Below are positions 21,401 to 28,594 of a stretch of DNA of 64,000 bases, piece by piece. The stretch lies in the NCBI GenBank assembly GCA_008828725.1, contig MEHQ01003857.1, positions 155,317-219,316 of the forward strand, in the 5' to 3' direction. Positions within the stretch are counted from its first letter, which is position 1; every line of letters begins with the position of its first letter. The position numbers and the translations under genes are program-made. The notes beneath the pieces were generated by a model. It did not search any database. It worked only from the letters and a program-made list of their open reading frames with translations, and was not told the DNA's origin. The DNA comes from Saccharina japonica (Eukaryota; Sar; Phaeophyceae; Laminariales; Laminariaceae).

Positions 21401-24289
21401 AGGATGGATCTGGATGCATGCGTGGATTTACTTCAAACCACGCAGGGGCACGAACCACGTATTGTATATACGTACTCCTATGTACCAGGTATTATTTTTC
21501 ACCAAATAATGTACCGGTATATGATACCAGGTACCTTGCGTAGACAAAATGTTCAGCAAAATATGTATTATTGTTTAATATGGATATTAATAGTCGTTAC
21601 TCATACTGCCGTTGTGCATTCAAGAACGCTAAAAACGAACAAAAAAGAACGAAGAACTTCGTATATACGATCGATCGAGAGTATAATAACCACCCCGTCT
21701 TCACCTCGTGATAAGAATAATACGTTAACTTGCGGAAAAATGACGAGCAAACCAACGATTAATATTAACAAAACGCCAAGTAATCCTCTAGAACTACTGG
21801 TTGTACATTCATACCTGATACACCTGGTATACATCAGGTATACACCAGATACCAGGTAGTAGTTATCTGGAGACAAAACCTATCATACGTATAATACATG
21901 TATGTATCAAGTGTGCAATCCAGGGGCAATATACATTTTTTACGGAAACAAAAAAATGGCTTGCTACGAGTAGTGGAGATGTATACATTTTGTACGCAAA
22001 AGTCAGGCATCCCCTCATGTCTGTTTGCACATTACTATTAATAATATATAGGTGCCTCCGTGTGATGATGCTGCTGTATCTCACAGCAGTTGTGTTTTTT
22101 TTTTAATTATTTAAATATATAACGACGGAACATTAACATTCACTTATCGGCAGAAAGGAATCAACTCAAACCAACTCCGTACGTATACGTATGTACGTAT
22201 CGGGGGTATCTATATACGGGGTATGCATGTTGTTCTATACGCATAGCATAACATGAACATGACGCATATCATACCGTGCGCCAAGTTGCGTGCGCATACA
22301 TTTAATTTTTATGGTTCATAATCGTTCGCTCACGTGCTTCGTGCAGGGGCTGTATGTGGACGCGTGCTACGGTAGAGGAGGTATACCTTTTTTTGGCTGA
22401 ATCGGTTTCTGAACGATCGGGCTCCTTAACCCAAATTCGTCGTACTTTCAGTTTTGTGACGACTAACATGCGTCAGAGCATACTTCGGCCAAGAGATTTC
22501 TCGTCCGCCAGCACTTTTATTTTCCTCCAAAACCATTTTTTCGGTGAGGTATGACGCTCCTTAAGTGAGGAGCTCAGAAAAAGCATGGTGCACCTCTATC
22601 GTAGCATGCGTCTGTGCCTAAAAACCAACGAACAAAAAAGACAAACAATACTTTTATCATACCCTTGTCGGTGCTCTGGAGGGACAAGCAGCATTTCGTA
22701 AATCCAGGCAGACGCGCTCCCCGCGTTGACATGCTGATGCTTCCACAACATCTATATGATCCATTCGCACTTTGCCGAAGCGGCAAGGTCTAACAAACAG
22801 ACTATTAATAGACGCACACGCACGCGCGACGCACGCGCAAGAGAGGGCTAAACTCGGATCATACAAGTACACATTTTTGTACCGACCGGTATTTTTTGAA
22901 GTGAACATTTTCGGTACAGCAGTAGTAATGGTTCCCTCTGTGTTTGTGTGCTCTTCACATTAAACCTCCCTTTCTACCCGTCGACATCCAGCAAACCCAG
23001 TCAGAGTCTGTGTGCCGATTCTGCATCCTAGAAAGGTACCAGTTATTTTTTGTGGTCATAAAACTACGACACAGAGATACTACGCTCAGTGCAGTAAGCA
23101 GAGCAGACAATGCAATGTCATCTATAGTGAGTGCCGGCATGGTATGCGGTACCCAGGGATACCGGCACTATAGCCGCAGCCGCGGCATTACTCCGCGCTC
23201 CTGGCACGCTGGTTAAGTCCATCTGTGCCAAGCGATTTCACAGGCACTGCTGTACGTAGCGAGCAACCGGCACCCATCAACCGGCACTATAGGGGGACCA
23301 CTACCTACCACTGCCGTGTCGTACACACAGCAGTACATGCACTGTTCATTCATGGGTATAGCTCAGTGCAGAGCAGTACGAGTAGTAGTCGTATGAATAA
23401 TGGCAATGATCGCGTGCTCACGTTCTTTCTGGATACACACTGCGTACGAACTGTGATATGCCTACCGACAGCTACTCGTACCACTGCTGCTCTCAGCGCT
23501 GTATCATACCTCGTGTCATAGCAAACAGCACACAGCAGTGTCCCTGCTGATTCTTCGCGTGATACCATTGTATCACAGGAAAGAATCAACGCAACCATGC
23601 TCATCGTCATTCATTATACACTACGGCGCATACAAGTACTTCTGGGCTCAGAAAAGTTTGCTCTGTGAGCCACGAGTACTCGTTCGTAATGGTGATGGCA
23701 TTCCTTGGAGAAACAGAGCCCTGCAGCAGAGGGATTACGGCGTGTGCCCCCCCTTTTATACCCCCGGACCCAACGGAAAACGTTGCTTTATGCTATGCAC
23801 GCGGCGCAGCACACACGCAAACACATAGCTATGTACATGCACGCACTGGAGGCGCAGCTCGGGCGACGGGGATTGCTGTACCCAACCCACGCTGGCCATA
23901 GAAAGAGCAGTCACCAGATGCGCACAAAGGCAGAATAAAGCTCATGGTAAACTCATACACCACAGCAAGCATACATACGTTGCACACACACATGATGAGA
24001 ATAAAAAGCAAGCGTATTTTCGTAGTCGTCTCATATGACCCACGAACAAAAACCACACCCACCACGCGAGCATGTTGTCGTAGAGGCAGTGGTCGCCCGC
24101 CGCGATCTGGCCCACCCCGGCCTCCATCTGCACGGCCCAGGCCTGGTCTTCCACGCTGCGTGCGGCCGCCAGCATGGCCTTCTCGTCGATGGCCCCTCGC
24201 CAGTGCTTCTCGAGCGCAAACTTCATCTCCCGGTTGGGTCCCATGCGAGGGAAGCCCAACGCTCCGCTGTTTGCGCGAACCTTCGTCAT
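3386..24289 (-). CDS. metE: Cobalamin-independent methionine synthase, 15-exon gene (whole span)
   Basis: The enzyme (EC 2.1.1.14) moves the methyl group of 5-methyltetrahydropteroyl-triglutamate to homocysteine, making methionine without vitamin B12. Fifteen exons with GT-AG borders and compatible phases join to 2334 nt, a 777-residue protein; the family is usually 750-770. The N-terminal domain starts with [14 protein letters not shown], the second half with [11 protein letters not shown]. The four zinc ligands are present: His662 and Cys664 in HTHMCYC, Glu686 in SIENARSD and Cys747 in NPDCGLKTR. Each sits 21 residues after its E. coli MetE counterpart (His641, Cys643, Glu665, Cys726). The first in-frame ATG beside the conserved N-terminus is taken as the start; the frame stays open upstream to about 24400. 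I see no convincing transit peptide, so a cytosolic enzyme is likely. A second, damaged copy of exon 10 lies in intron 9. Confidence 0.95.
3565..3690. repeat. Three tandem units of about 46 bp
   Basis: GGCATGCCATAAAATCAAC then TTTTTTTGTTTC. They lie in metE intron 14, upstream of the last exon. Confidence 0.75.
3949..4200 (+). mobile_element. A-tailed retroposon, family P, plus copy
   Basis: GTGTGTGTTCTTCACATTAA, TTTCTACCCGTCGATATCCA, AAAACTACGACACAGAGATA and GCAGTAAGCAGAGCAGACAA, ending in GAGAAAAAGAG repeats and A18. Other family P copies share the body. It lies in metE intron 14. Confidence 0.6.
4202..4618. mobile_element. Family C transposon split by a retroposon
   Basis: The left part 4202-4277 ends ACTAACAAT. 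The right part 4573-4618 starts ACTAACAAT and finishes the element. The 9-bp word flanks the inserted sequence as a target-site duplication. Confidence 0.6.
4278..4572 (-). mobile_element. A-tailed retroposon, family P, minus copy
   Basis: About 97 percent like 3949-4200 in reverse, with the T run at 4345-4361 as the complement of its A tail. It has a 9-bp ACTAACAAT target duplication. With the plus copy it makes a 200-bp inverted repeat. Confidence 0.62.
4683..4980. repeat. Three tandem 99-bp units against metE exon 14
   Basis: Each holds GTATTTTGTCCCCAAAAACT, GAAAGGGATCGGGGTATACA and AAAGCATGGCATGTAGTT. The last unit ends about 22 bases from the exon donor. Confidence 0.85.
5002..5078 (-). 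CDS. metE: metE exon 14 (last zinc ligand)
   Basis: 77 bp, acceptor GTGGACAG, donor GTGAGA. It encodes [19 protein letters not shown] with Cys747. Three tandem 99-bp repeats sit directly beyond its donor. Confidence 0.95.
5681..5933. mobile_element. Short inverted-repeat transposon, family A (left end worn)
   Basis: Family A runs about 230-260 bp with ends GACGC(A/G)TGCTACGATAGAGG and its complement, an inner GAGGTGCACC, and a body with AAGTGCTACCCGAT, GGTTAAGGAGCCCGATC and GTTTCAGCCAAAAAGTG. No coding capacity. This copy lies in metE intron 13. Confidence 0.6.
6205..6455. mobile_element. Short inverted-repeat transposon, family A
   Basis: Both ends are present (GACGCATGCTGCGATAGAGG and ACCGTAGCACGCGTC). 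It ends 15 bases from the donor of metE exon 13. Confidence 0.75.
6470..6598 (-). CDS. metE: metE exon 13
   Basis: The acceptor ATTCCAG (CTCGCAGCG follows) was preferred to a second AG 7 bases on, because only it keeps phase and yields [11 protein letters not shown]. It encodes [20 protein letters not shown], the conserved GVYDIHSP motif. The donor GTAAGTGG lies 15 bases from a short transposon (6205-6455). Confidence 0.93.
6936..7088 (-). CDS. metE: metE exon 12 (zinc site)
   Basis: 153 bp between acceptor ATTTCCAG and donor GTAAGTAA. It encodes [20 protein letters not shown] and DADVNSIEN. His662, Cys664 and Glu686 of the catalytic zinc site are here. Confidence 0.95.
7113..7252 (-). mobile_element. 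LINE 3' fragment in metE intron 11
   Basis: GTACTCATTCGTTGGTTGCC followed by the CCTTTCGAGACGGAGC block and TAGAGACACC. A run of 11 G precedes it, the complement of the poly(C) tail. Confidence 0.7.
7320..7446 (-). CDS. metE: metE exon 11
   Basis: 42 codons plus one base, acceptor AAACACAG, donor GTATGT. It encodes [35 protein letters not shown] and AEKKGG, the family motif [15 protein letters not shown]. Confidence 0.95.
7735..8253. mobile_element. Family A transposon with internal minisatellite
   Basis: Ends GACGCGTGCTATGACAGAGG and ACCGCTAAATGCGTC. The body is expanded by six copies of an approximately 48-bp unit (ACCGTCAGAACGTCCATCC then a T run) at 7817-8090, built from the element's own CCAAAACCGTC segment. 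Confidence 0.7.
8382..8600. mobile_element. Short inverted-repeat transposon, family D
   Basis: About 218 bp, ends CCGTATGACACTGTATACCA and TGTCATATACGG, inner ACACCCCCTCGGA and CACCCCAGGGGGTG. The body has CGACCGGTCGAGCGCTAACC and TCTCGACGAGATGC. It is part of the segmental duplication. Confidence 0.72.
8964..9152 (-). CDS. metE: metE exon 10, intact copy
   Basis: Phase-0 exon of 63 codons, acceptor TTTTCCAG, donor GTAAGA. It encodes [37 protein letters not shown] and DVSRKEQ. Of two copies, this one keeps the reading frame and so is taken as the working exon. Confidence 0.92.
9213..9614 (-). mobile_element. S-family retroposon
   Basis: GTACTCATGTCGTGCACGGC through GGAGACAGCAATGGGTTTTA to TTTGGTGACCGCCAAAAAAA. 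It ends at the N that marks the duplication junction. The far AT-rich end is missing. Confidence 0.7.
9616..9616. other. Single N at the duplication junction
   Basis: One ambiguous base between AAAAAAAA and GGGGG, exactly where copy A ends and copy B begins. It suggests an assembly join. Confidence 0.95.
9784..10052. mobile_element. Family A transposon carrying half of a family B element
   Basis: Ends GACGCGTGCTACGATAGAGG and ACCGCTACATGCGTC. The half family B sequence at 9811-9863 (CTCGTTAATATGGGCC) replaces the body seen in the sister copy 7735-8253. Confidence 0.65.
10180..10399. mobile_element. Family D transposon
   Basis: Sister of 8382-8600 in copy B of the duplication, with a few single differences and a two-base indel at TCTGTGCCC. 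Confidence 0.72.
10754..10940 (-). pseudogene. metE: metE exon 10, second damaged copy in intron 9
   Basis: About 97 percent like the exon at 8964-9152, with the same splice borders, but 187 bp instead of 189. One base is missing near GCGTGGGGC and another near GTCCCGTGG, which shifts the frame and loses the residues around [10 protein letters not shown]. If spliced in, it would wreck the protein. It belongs to a large duplication (7568-9300 and 9617-11080). Sequencing or assembly error between alleles could produce the same picture. Confidence 0.8.
11091..11375 (-). mobile_element. LINE 3' fragment
   Basis: Same family as 11474-11940, reading [20 protein letters not shown] and [17 protein letters not shown]. 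It adjoins the end of the segmental duplication, so an S-family tail and this LINE tail sit head to tail. Confidence 0.7.
11474..11940 (-). mobile_element. LINE 3' fragment with RT C-terminal CCHC motif
   Basis: The longest LINE piece here. On the minus strand it reads [20 protein letters not shown], then an E/R/K-rich helix and [37 protein letters not shown] ... H-x4-C followed by Tyr and Arg is the zinc-knuckle-like end of non-LTR reverse transcriptases. It is 5' truncated. Its 3' end is AAGGCAAGCAACAAAGAGTA followed by a poly(C) tract (poly(G) on the plus strand at 11459-11471). Confidence 0.75.
11953..12075. mobile_element. Family C transposon (Stowaway-like)
   Basis: Family C is about 115 bp: TTACGG(T/G)GGACCATAGTAA at one end and TTACTATGGTCCCCCGTAA at the other, with ACCTATATATTTA and CAATATTTGGTCC between. 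This copy has a rearranged right end. Confidence 0.6.
12077..12290. mobile_element. Palindromic family B transposon
   Basis: Same hairpin structure and ends as 1411-1620. It abuts a family C element (11953-12075). It lies in metE intron 9. Confidence 0.75.
12452..12565 (-). CDS. metE: metE exon 9
   Basis: Phase-0 exon of 38 codons, acceptor CGTTTGCAG, donor GTGACA. It encodes [20 protein letters not shown] and [11 protein letters not shown], nearly identical to the bacterial signature [18 protein letters not shown]. Confidence 0.96.
12643..12728 (+). ncRNA. tRNA-like sequence or SINE head
   Basis: It contains TGGTCTAACAGG, which fits a tRNA A box (T8, G10, A14, G18G19), and GGTTCGAGTCT, ten of eleven matches to the B box. 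The T arm pairs (AGGGG with CTCCT). A T-run follows at 12729-12736. The acceptor arms do not pair and the middle folds as TAACAGG/CCTGTTA instead of a normal anticodon arm. So it looks like a tRNA pseudogene or the Pol III head of a SINE. Confidence 0.4.
12848..12925 (-). mobile_element. Short LINE fragment upstream of the CCHC region
   Basis: It matches 11897-11953 (GTGACCCCGAATCTGATTTA against GTGACCCCGGATCTGAGTTA). It lacks the rest of the element. Confidence 0.5.
13496..13724. mobile_element. Family A transposon
   Basis: GACGCATGCTACGATAGAGG at the left and CAGTAGCACGCGTC at the right; the body has GTGGTACCCGAC and GGGCTAAGGATCCCGATC. It lies in metE intron 8. Confidence 0.72.
13786..13829 (-). 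pseudogene. metE: Copy of the metE exon 8 donor border
   Basis: TACCTGGATGTCGATGGCAA and AGGCGATTTGCT match 14043-14075 with few changes. The copy keeps a GT donor (GTACGT on the minus strand), which is closer to consensus than the real GTACTG. Confidence 0.75.
14047..14154 (-). CDS. metE: metE exon 8
   Basis: Phase-0 exon of 36 codons, acceptor GCGCAG, donor GTACTG. It encodes [20 protein letters not shown] to AFAIGIQ, matching TTEIRTLRLDFKKGNL. A copy of its donor border lies at 13786-13829. Confidence 0.92.
15318..15524 (-). CDS. metE: metE exon 7
   Basis: Phase-0 exon of 69 codons, acceptor AAAACAG, donor GTACTA. It covers the interdomain linker and the conserved opening of the C-terminal catalytic barrel, [14 protein letters not shown]. 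Confidence 0.95.
15637..15762 (-). mobile_element. S-family tail in metE intron 6
   Basis: GTACTCATATCGTGCACGGC, GACCCTCGCATCCCTACAAT and GCGCGAAGCGC, preceded by a G-rich tract. Confidence 0.6.
16022..16170 (+). mobile_element. Two short LINE 3' tails in tandem
   Basis: CCGTCTCGAAAGGGATGCGT with GGCAAGC and a C run to 16099, then a second CGAAAGGGATACGTGGTC copy ending in a C-rich tract. Both are under 80 bp. Confidence 0.6.
16235..16510 (-). CDS. metE: metE exon 6
   Basis: The longest internal exon (92 codons, phase 0), acceptor GCCTTCCAG, donor GTGAGAGA. It encodes [34 protein letters not shown]-like residues and [12 protein letters not shown], matching the AGLINGRNVW and SSCSLLHSP regions. 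A poly(G) run longer than 20 bases lies just beyond the acceptor on the plus strand. Confidence 0.92.
16557..16690 (-). mobile_element. LINE 3' tails next to metE exon 6
   Basis: GTACTCATTCGTTGCTTGCC to CCAAGACGGAG, then a second diverged copy (GAACGTTGACCACACA). A poly(G) run of about 22 lies at the tail end, within 50 bases of the exon acceptor. Confidence 0.65.
16765..17160. repeat. CGATATTTCGATA satellite mixed with exon 5 copies
   Basis: TATCGAAAGTTCGATATT and variants alternate with two decayed copies of the metE exon 5 border (16822-16880 and 16945-17010). Confidence 0.75.
16822..17010 (-). pseudogene. metE: Two decayed copies of the metE exon 5 donor border
   Basis: CGACATTCTTGACCAGGGCG with GAGGGAGTCGA and CGATATTCTTGACCAGGGCA with AGAGAATCGA each match the plus-strand exon sequence CGAACTTCTTGACCAGGGCC and AGAGAGTCG. 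Both include the CACCTTG(T) donor side. About 50-60 bp each. Confidence 0.7.
17192..17365 (-). CDS. metE: metE exon 5
   Basis: Phase-0 exon of 58 codons, acceptor AACTTCAG, donor GTGCGTGT. It encodes [18 protein letters not shown] to [10 protein letters not shown]. Two decayed copies of its 3' border lie further down the same intron (16822-17010). Confidence 0.92.
17424..17535 (-). mobile_element. S-family head fragment in metE intron 4
   Basis: GTTGTCTAGCTCACGCAGCG, GCCAACCGACGCCAACCCGA and ATATCTATATTTG: the opposite (head) end of the element, without the tail. Confidence 0.55.
17997..18116 (-). CDS. metE: metE exon 4
   Basis: Phase-0 exon of 40 codons, acceptor CTTGGGCAG, donor GTGAGTGT. 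It encodes [16 protein letters not shown], the equivalent of the IQIDEPALV strand of the N-terminal barrel. The usual Asp is His here (QLHEPAL). Confidence 0.92.
18192..18429. mobile_element. Family A transposon (reverse body)
   Basis: GACGCGTGTTACTATAGAGG and ACCGTACCATGCGTC. A CAG(T/C)(T/C)ACAGCGAGGG motif lies on both sides (18170 and 18455), so it entered a local repeat. Confidence 0.72.
18470..18715. repeat. Four tandem units of about 66 bp in metE intron 3
   Basis: GTATTGTTTGCTTTTGCATC, CTCCAAAACTGTCAAAATCA and CAGGGTTTGG repeat with increasing divergence. They lie next to transposon 18192-18429. Confidence 0.75.
19228..19536. mobile_element. Family G element
   Basis: GTAGTAGTCCCTCTATAGTG and CACTGTAGAGGGACCACTAC. 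The interior has several TAGTGCCGGT words and GCTTGGCAC. It lies in metE intron 3. Confidence 0.65.
19693..19910. mobile_element. Family D transposon
   Basis: CCGTATATGACAGTGTATAT and GGTATACAGTGTCATATAC, in reverse order to 8382-8600. It lies in metE intron 3, 70 bases from exon 3. Confidence 0.72.
19980..20150 (-). CDS. metE: metE exon 3
   Basis: Phase-0 exon of 57 codons, acceptor CCAACACAG, donor GTAAAA. It includes [15 protein letters not shown] and LQAILPVYE, matching the LLGPVTWLWL and ILPVYQQ segments of bacterial MetE. Confidence 0.92.
20726..20772 (-). mobile_element. Very short LINE 3' tail in metE intron 2
   Basis: GTACTCATTTGTTGCTTGCC then a truncated GTCATTGACCATTGACGC. A G run precedes it. 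Confidence 0.55.
20791..20986 (-). CDS. metE: metE exon 2
   Basis: Acceptor ACAAACAG, donor GTGAGTTT. It encodes [11 protein letters not shown] through [18 protein letters not shown] to [16 protein letters not shown] is a strongly conserved N-terminal-domain motif of the family. Confidence 0.93.
22359..22612. mobile_element. Family A transposon (reverse body)
   Basis: GACGCGTGCTACGGTAGAGG and ATCGTAGCATGCGTC with an intact body. It lies in metE intron 1. Confidence 0.75.
22938..23118 (+). mobile_element. Family P retroposon, diverged, no A tail
   Basis: CTCTTCACATTAAACCTCCC to GCAGACAATGCAATGTCAT. It shares the body of 3949-4160, but the tail is replaced by a family G element. Confidence 0.55.
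23121..23306. mobile_element. Family G element
   Basis: TCTATAGTGAGTGCCGG and GGCACTATAGGGGGACCACT. It follows directly on a family P copy. Confidence 0.6.
24063..24289 (-). CDS. metE: metE exon 1
   Basis: ATG at 24289, residues 1-75 plus two bases. It encodes the N-terminal [20 protein letters not shown] region and [12 protein letters not shown]. The donor GTGGGTG was chosen because joining to exon 2 gives [13 protein letters not shown], which matches the length of the E. coli segment exactly. Confidence 0.92.
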
Positions 24290-24524
24290 GGTGATTGCTG
24301 GGGATTTTTTCACCACACGACCGCACTGACGAGCTGAGAGGCTTGATCCGCGTCCGGGGGGGGTTGTGAGGGTCGGTGCGCGATACCAGCAGTCGTGCAA
24401 AGCTCGGGGGGCTGGCAGCTTGTAACTGCGCGATGGCTAACTTTTCGGGGACCAGGAAGAAACGAGAGCTTTGTGGTCGATAATTTTTGGTGGTACAGAA
24501 AAAGCGGATCCTACGGGCTCGCTC

Positions 24525-24580
24525 ATTGGTCAGTTTGAATATTTGAAATCTTGATATGAGCCTGTGAGAGCTCCTATTGG
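24525..24580 (-). promoter_or_regulatory. Two CCAAT boxes upstream of metE
   Basis: On the minus strand CTGACCAAT (24525-24529 core) and CTGGCCAAT (24576-24580 core) lie about 236 and 287 bases before the metE ATG. The spacing fits an NF-Y type promoter. Caution: CCAAT also occurs in the palindromic family B element, and no TATA box or start site is visible. Confidence 0.35.
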
Positions 24581-24639
24581 CCAGTGTTTGATTACCGTTT
24601 CTTTTCGGCGTTGCGTCGTCATAGCGTCATCGTCATGCC

Positions 24640-25300
24640 GCCCAAATCAAGCCGCATGCCTGGTTGTTACGTGGTTGGTTGAGGGCTCGTTCCTGAGAAC
24701 GGTGGTATTGGTGGAGGTAAGCCCGGGCTGGTCTATGGTGGGCAGATGTGTGACACATGATGGTGCGCCAGAGGAATCACTCGAGAGGCACCACCAACGA
24801 AGTTGTGTGACTCAGAAACAGCCTCGAAATACGTATATATTTCCGCGCCTGTTTTCCTGTTTTTCTGTCAGGATTCCCGTACGTTTACAGGAAGATACCC
24901 CCCTGCTCGTACTGCTCGCTTTAAAACACCTGTAGGGACGAGGCACTTGGACTCTTGGAGTCCTGGCGGGGTGGCTGCAGAGCTCTATATATAGCGTAGC
25001 AGGTATCGAGAAAGTGCGTGGCATGTGACTCTCTGATGCTCTGGTCTGTGTTGCCGCTACGCCTGGAAGTAGAGTGTACAGTCTATCATCTCTGTGGTGC
25101 ATGTACGTGTTGCGTGGTACTACAACTAACTGTAGATTATGTACGTACACCAGGAGGAGGGCCGCTGCAGAGGAAAGCAGCACGTAGCAGACACACGCAC
25201 ACGCACCAGGCACGCGCACACATTCGCCTTGAGCACGGTTTCGATAGAAGAAAGCGAGCAGTAGTTCGTGCTGTTTGACCCTATCCATCCCTCATGTCTC
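24640..25300. other. Intergenic segment upstream of metE, no gene called
   Basis: Unique-looking, balanced sequence without known repeats. A tiny plus-strand frame ATGCCGCCCAAATCAAGCCG (MPPKSSRMP) at about 24635 could start a divergent gene, but no following exon was found. Confidence 0.4.
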
Positions 25301-25534
25301 TCTAGCTGCGGTGGTGGTGGTGGTGTTGATTCGTCCGTGAAGCCGCACCTACCTACCGAGCCCCGAGCCCTGCCTGTAGTACAAAGTCAACCAGCCAACC
25401 TGTTGTACCGGTCACCGTCCCTCTCTGTCTTCGTGTTCATGAAGTTCATCACGTACGTTCGCACGTACGTGTTACATTCGTGTTTATATACTACGGCTGG
25501 CGCACGAATACTGCAGCAGTAACCACGCCCCATG

Positions 25535-25770
25535 ATGAGCAGCATCATGCAACCGCAGCAAACACAACAACCTGCAACAACAACAAACAGCAGCGGCGAG
25601 CAACAGCAGCAAGCAGCAAGCACAACAACAACAGCATCTATCTATCTGCAGCAACAGCAGCAGCGGGCAACAGCCGCAAGAGCACCAGCAGCATCTGCAG
25701 CAGCAGCAACGAGCAACAGCCGCAAGAACAACAACAGCAGCAGCGAGCAGCAGCAGCAGCGGCAGCTACA
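25535..25770 (+). repeat. CAG/CAA-rich tract
   Basis: Mixed CAACAACAGCAGCAGC sequence with AACAGCCGCAAGA repeats, open in two frames for over 90 codons as Gln- or Ala/Thr-rich translations. No domain, no clear splice sites; probably microsatellite. Confidence 0.7.
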
Positions 25771-26686
25771 TTATTTTAGTACCTGCAATGTTATCCCACC
25801 TGTTTACGTTTCGTTCTTGCTCGCAGCAGCCACGAGTATGTACGTACTACGAGTACGAGTATATGAATTCATACTACAGCAGTATGCATACGTGAATACA
25901 AGCAGTTTAGCTGCTGCTACGAGCCTGAGGCTGTTTGTGCAGCTACTATTAATAATAGGTACGTACAACAACAGACAACAGAACCAGGTATATTACCAGT
26001 ACGAAGCAGTAGAACGTACAACAAGCAGCTCGTAGCAGTAGTACTACTACTGTAGACCGTACCAGGTACAGTTTCTATTATTATTATATTATTTGCCTTC
26101 CGACAATGTGCAGGGCGTTATTCATTCAGAATGAAAAAGCTGACACAATTCGTCGAATACCACCACTCTCATTCAACCACTTCTCCTCCTCTGCGTGTAC
26201 TCAATAGAATACGCACCCTTTACCCAATTATTGTACCTGCTATATATCTATTAATACAGCAGTGGTCTAATAGTCTACTATTGTAACACTACTGACTGTA
26301 CCAGGTAGTATATATGTACGAGCACAGATATGCTATCCGTAGTAAACATACCGGTGTACCAGTATATAGTAGTGGCAACAATAACGTGCAGCAGCATGGT
26401 CTACCTACAGGCTGGTTCAAGCTGTCGCCAAAGCCCACGCTGTTTTTTTTGGGAGATAGACCGTGAAATTTGGCACGCATGTCCCACATGAACCCCTGCC
26501 GACTGGGTGTTTGTTTGTTTTTTCGCCAGATGAAGTTTTTTTCTTGTAAAAAATGAAAAAACACGCCAGCTGTGAGTACGACCAAGTGAATGGTTGAAAA
26601 TCAACTATTGTACTTTGTAAAGCTGCGTGATACGTCAGACACGCTCATCGGGTGTGCTGGTTCTATATTAAAAAAAATGTATACTA

Positions 26687-26926
26687 TTACGGTGGACCAT
26701 AGTAAACACTAGTAAATAGGACAACATATTGTTATTAATAGTAAAAATAGGTAAATATAAAGGTATTCGTGTGAACCGTAGGTCCTATTTACTATGGTCC
26801 TGTCATGGTATTCTTGATATCCCCGTTTCCCCTCTATTGTTGTGGAGGCGTTACTATTTATATATTCCTCTGGTGAGAAGAGGAATACTTGCCCCTCCTG
26901 CTCAGAACTTATGGTCCCCCGTAATA
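26687..26926. mobile_element. Family C transposon with a 110-bp insert
   Basis: Left TTACGGTGGACCATAGTAAA and right ATGGTCCCCCGTAAT. The sequence at 26801-26909 (TTCTTGATATCCCCGTTTCC on) is absent from other copies. Confidence 0.65.
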
Positions 26927-27319
26927 TTATTATCATATCATACGAGGTACGGTGTTTGTGGATCAAACTATGATACGATATACCGGTAGCTTTTTGTTTT
27001 TGTTTTGGAAGATTCGGGTCTTGGGGATCCCGAATTTTCGGCGACGAACAAAACAAAAAACGAAAACATTCGCAAATCGTTTCGGCAGGGGTATGAATAT
27101 AGAGAACACGTGCGCGAAAGTGGCACCTTCGACGAGTTTTTTCCCCGTACGCTTCATCACTGTTGCCCAGGGTGCCTGTCCGTCCTGCCCCCCCCTCCTC
27201 TCGTCACCATAAGTAGCATCAACAACGCTGTCAATCACCCCCCCCCCCTAGGCCCCGCCCGAAGACGTTTGCCGAAGTACTGTCGCGCGGCAGCAGTCGG
27301 TCAAAGTCCTGGAACATAT

Positions 27320-27806
27320 GACGCGTTCTACGATAGAGGTATACGAGTATAGCATTTTCCGTCTGACACTTTTTCTGAAAGACGGGAGAGGCTCCTTAAC
27401 CCAAAATCGTCCGAGACTTAGGGCCCGTTTTAACGAAGAAAAAAAAAAAAAATTGGAAAAAAAAAAAATCAAATCCGCTCTTCATTGGTCAGAACCCGCA
27501 CCACCACCCAAGATTATACCCCAAGATCCTAATCTTTGGTGCTGGTGCGTGTGTTGACCAATGAAAAGCGTATTTGAATTTTATTTTTTTCCAAATTGAA
27601 TTTATTTTGTACTCGTTAATATGGGCCCTTAATTCTTGTGCTTCGGAATATTTATTTCTTTATACTTGGGTCATGGGGCTGTTCATCGGGTGGAACTTCT
27701 ATTTTGCCTCCAAAATCAGTTTTTGACTACTGCAGGTATAGAGCTCCTGAGGTGACCACGCTAAGAAAAAAAAACAGGGTGCACCTCTACCGTCGCAGCA
27801 TGCGTC
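27320..27806. mobile_element. Family A transposon with nested family B element
   Basis: GACGCGTTCTACGATAGAGG and CGCAGCATGCGTC. A complete family B palindrome (27420-27629) lies inside. Confidence 0.75.
27420..27629. mobile_element. Palindromic family B transposon nested in family A
   Basis: Complete ends GGGCCCGTTTTAACGAAG and TCGTTAATATGGGCCC. It lies inside the transposon 27320-27806, so it is younger than that one. Confidence 0.78.
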
Positions 27807-28241
27807 ATTATGGGGGGTGATAGGTGACAGCGTATGCGATGCTTGCAACAGGGAGAAGGCGGCAGGCAGCACTTCAGTGGGCGTTCTGGAATTTAAGGGG
27901 ATGTTGGATGAACCCGCCTATATGTATGTGCGATATTATAGCGGCAACATTGGAGACAGGACGGGCAGACAGGAAGGAAAAAAAACAAAACGATGATGAA
28001 GCGTAAGGGGGAAAGCTCGTCAAAAGTGTAACGGGTAATACTCACAATGGGGGGGAGGGTTGTCGAGCGCGAGGAAAATGGATCAACTTTGCTGCTACCT
28101 TGGGGTTGATTCGGAATGGGGCTACGGATGGTAACTTTAGCGAGGAGACGAGGAACAGGCCGGATCGGGATGGGAAACGGCGATGAAACGTGGAGGGGAG
28201 AGCGGGGATTCACCAACGGCGCAATACATTATTAAATACAA

Positions 28242-28594
28242 GACGCGTGGTACGATAGAGGTATAAGGTATACCTTTTTTTGGCTGAAACGTTTTCGGAA
28301 GGACAGGGCTCCTTAACCCATTCAGATTTGAAAAAAATATCCCACACTAACTCCAAGTAGTTTGTCCCCAAATACGTGGGACCAGTTCTTAAGGGGTTCA
28401 CTCAAAACCGTCGGACTCTCATTTTTGTGTTCCAATATTTATTCAGAGTACTTGACTCATGAGATTGTTCCTCGGGTAGCACTTGTATTTTCCTCCAAAA
28501 TCAGTGTTTAGACTACTGCAGGTATGGAGGCACAGAGCCCCTAAAGTGAGGAGCTCGGAAAAAAACTTGGTGCACCTCTATTGTTGCATGCGTC
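28242..28594. mobile_element. Family A transposon with nested family K element
   Basis: GACGCGTGGTACGATAGAGG and ATTGTTGCATGCGTC. A family K segment (28317-28400, AACTCCAAGTAGTTTGTCCC) interrupts the CTTAACCCA body. Confidence 0.72.

Noticed and set aside
24035-24337. Plus-strand frames opposite metE exon 1
   Set aside because: Antisense shadows of a GC-rich coding exon; the minus strand matches MetE.
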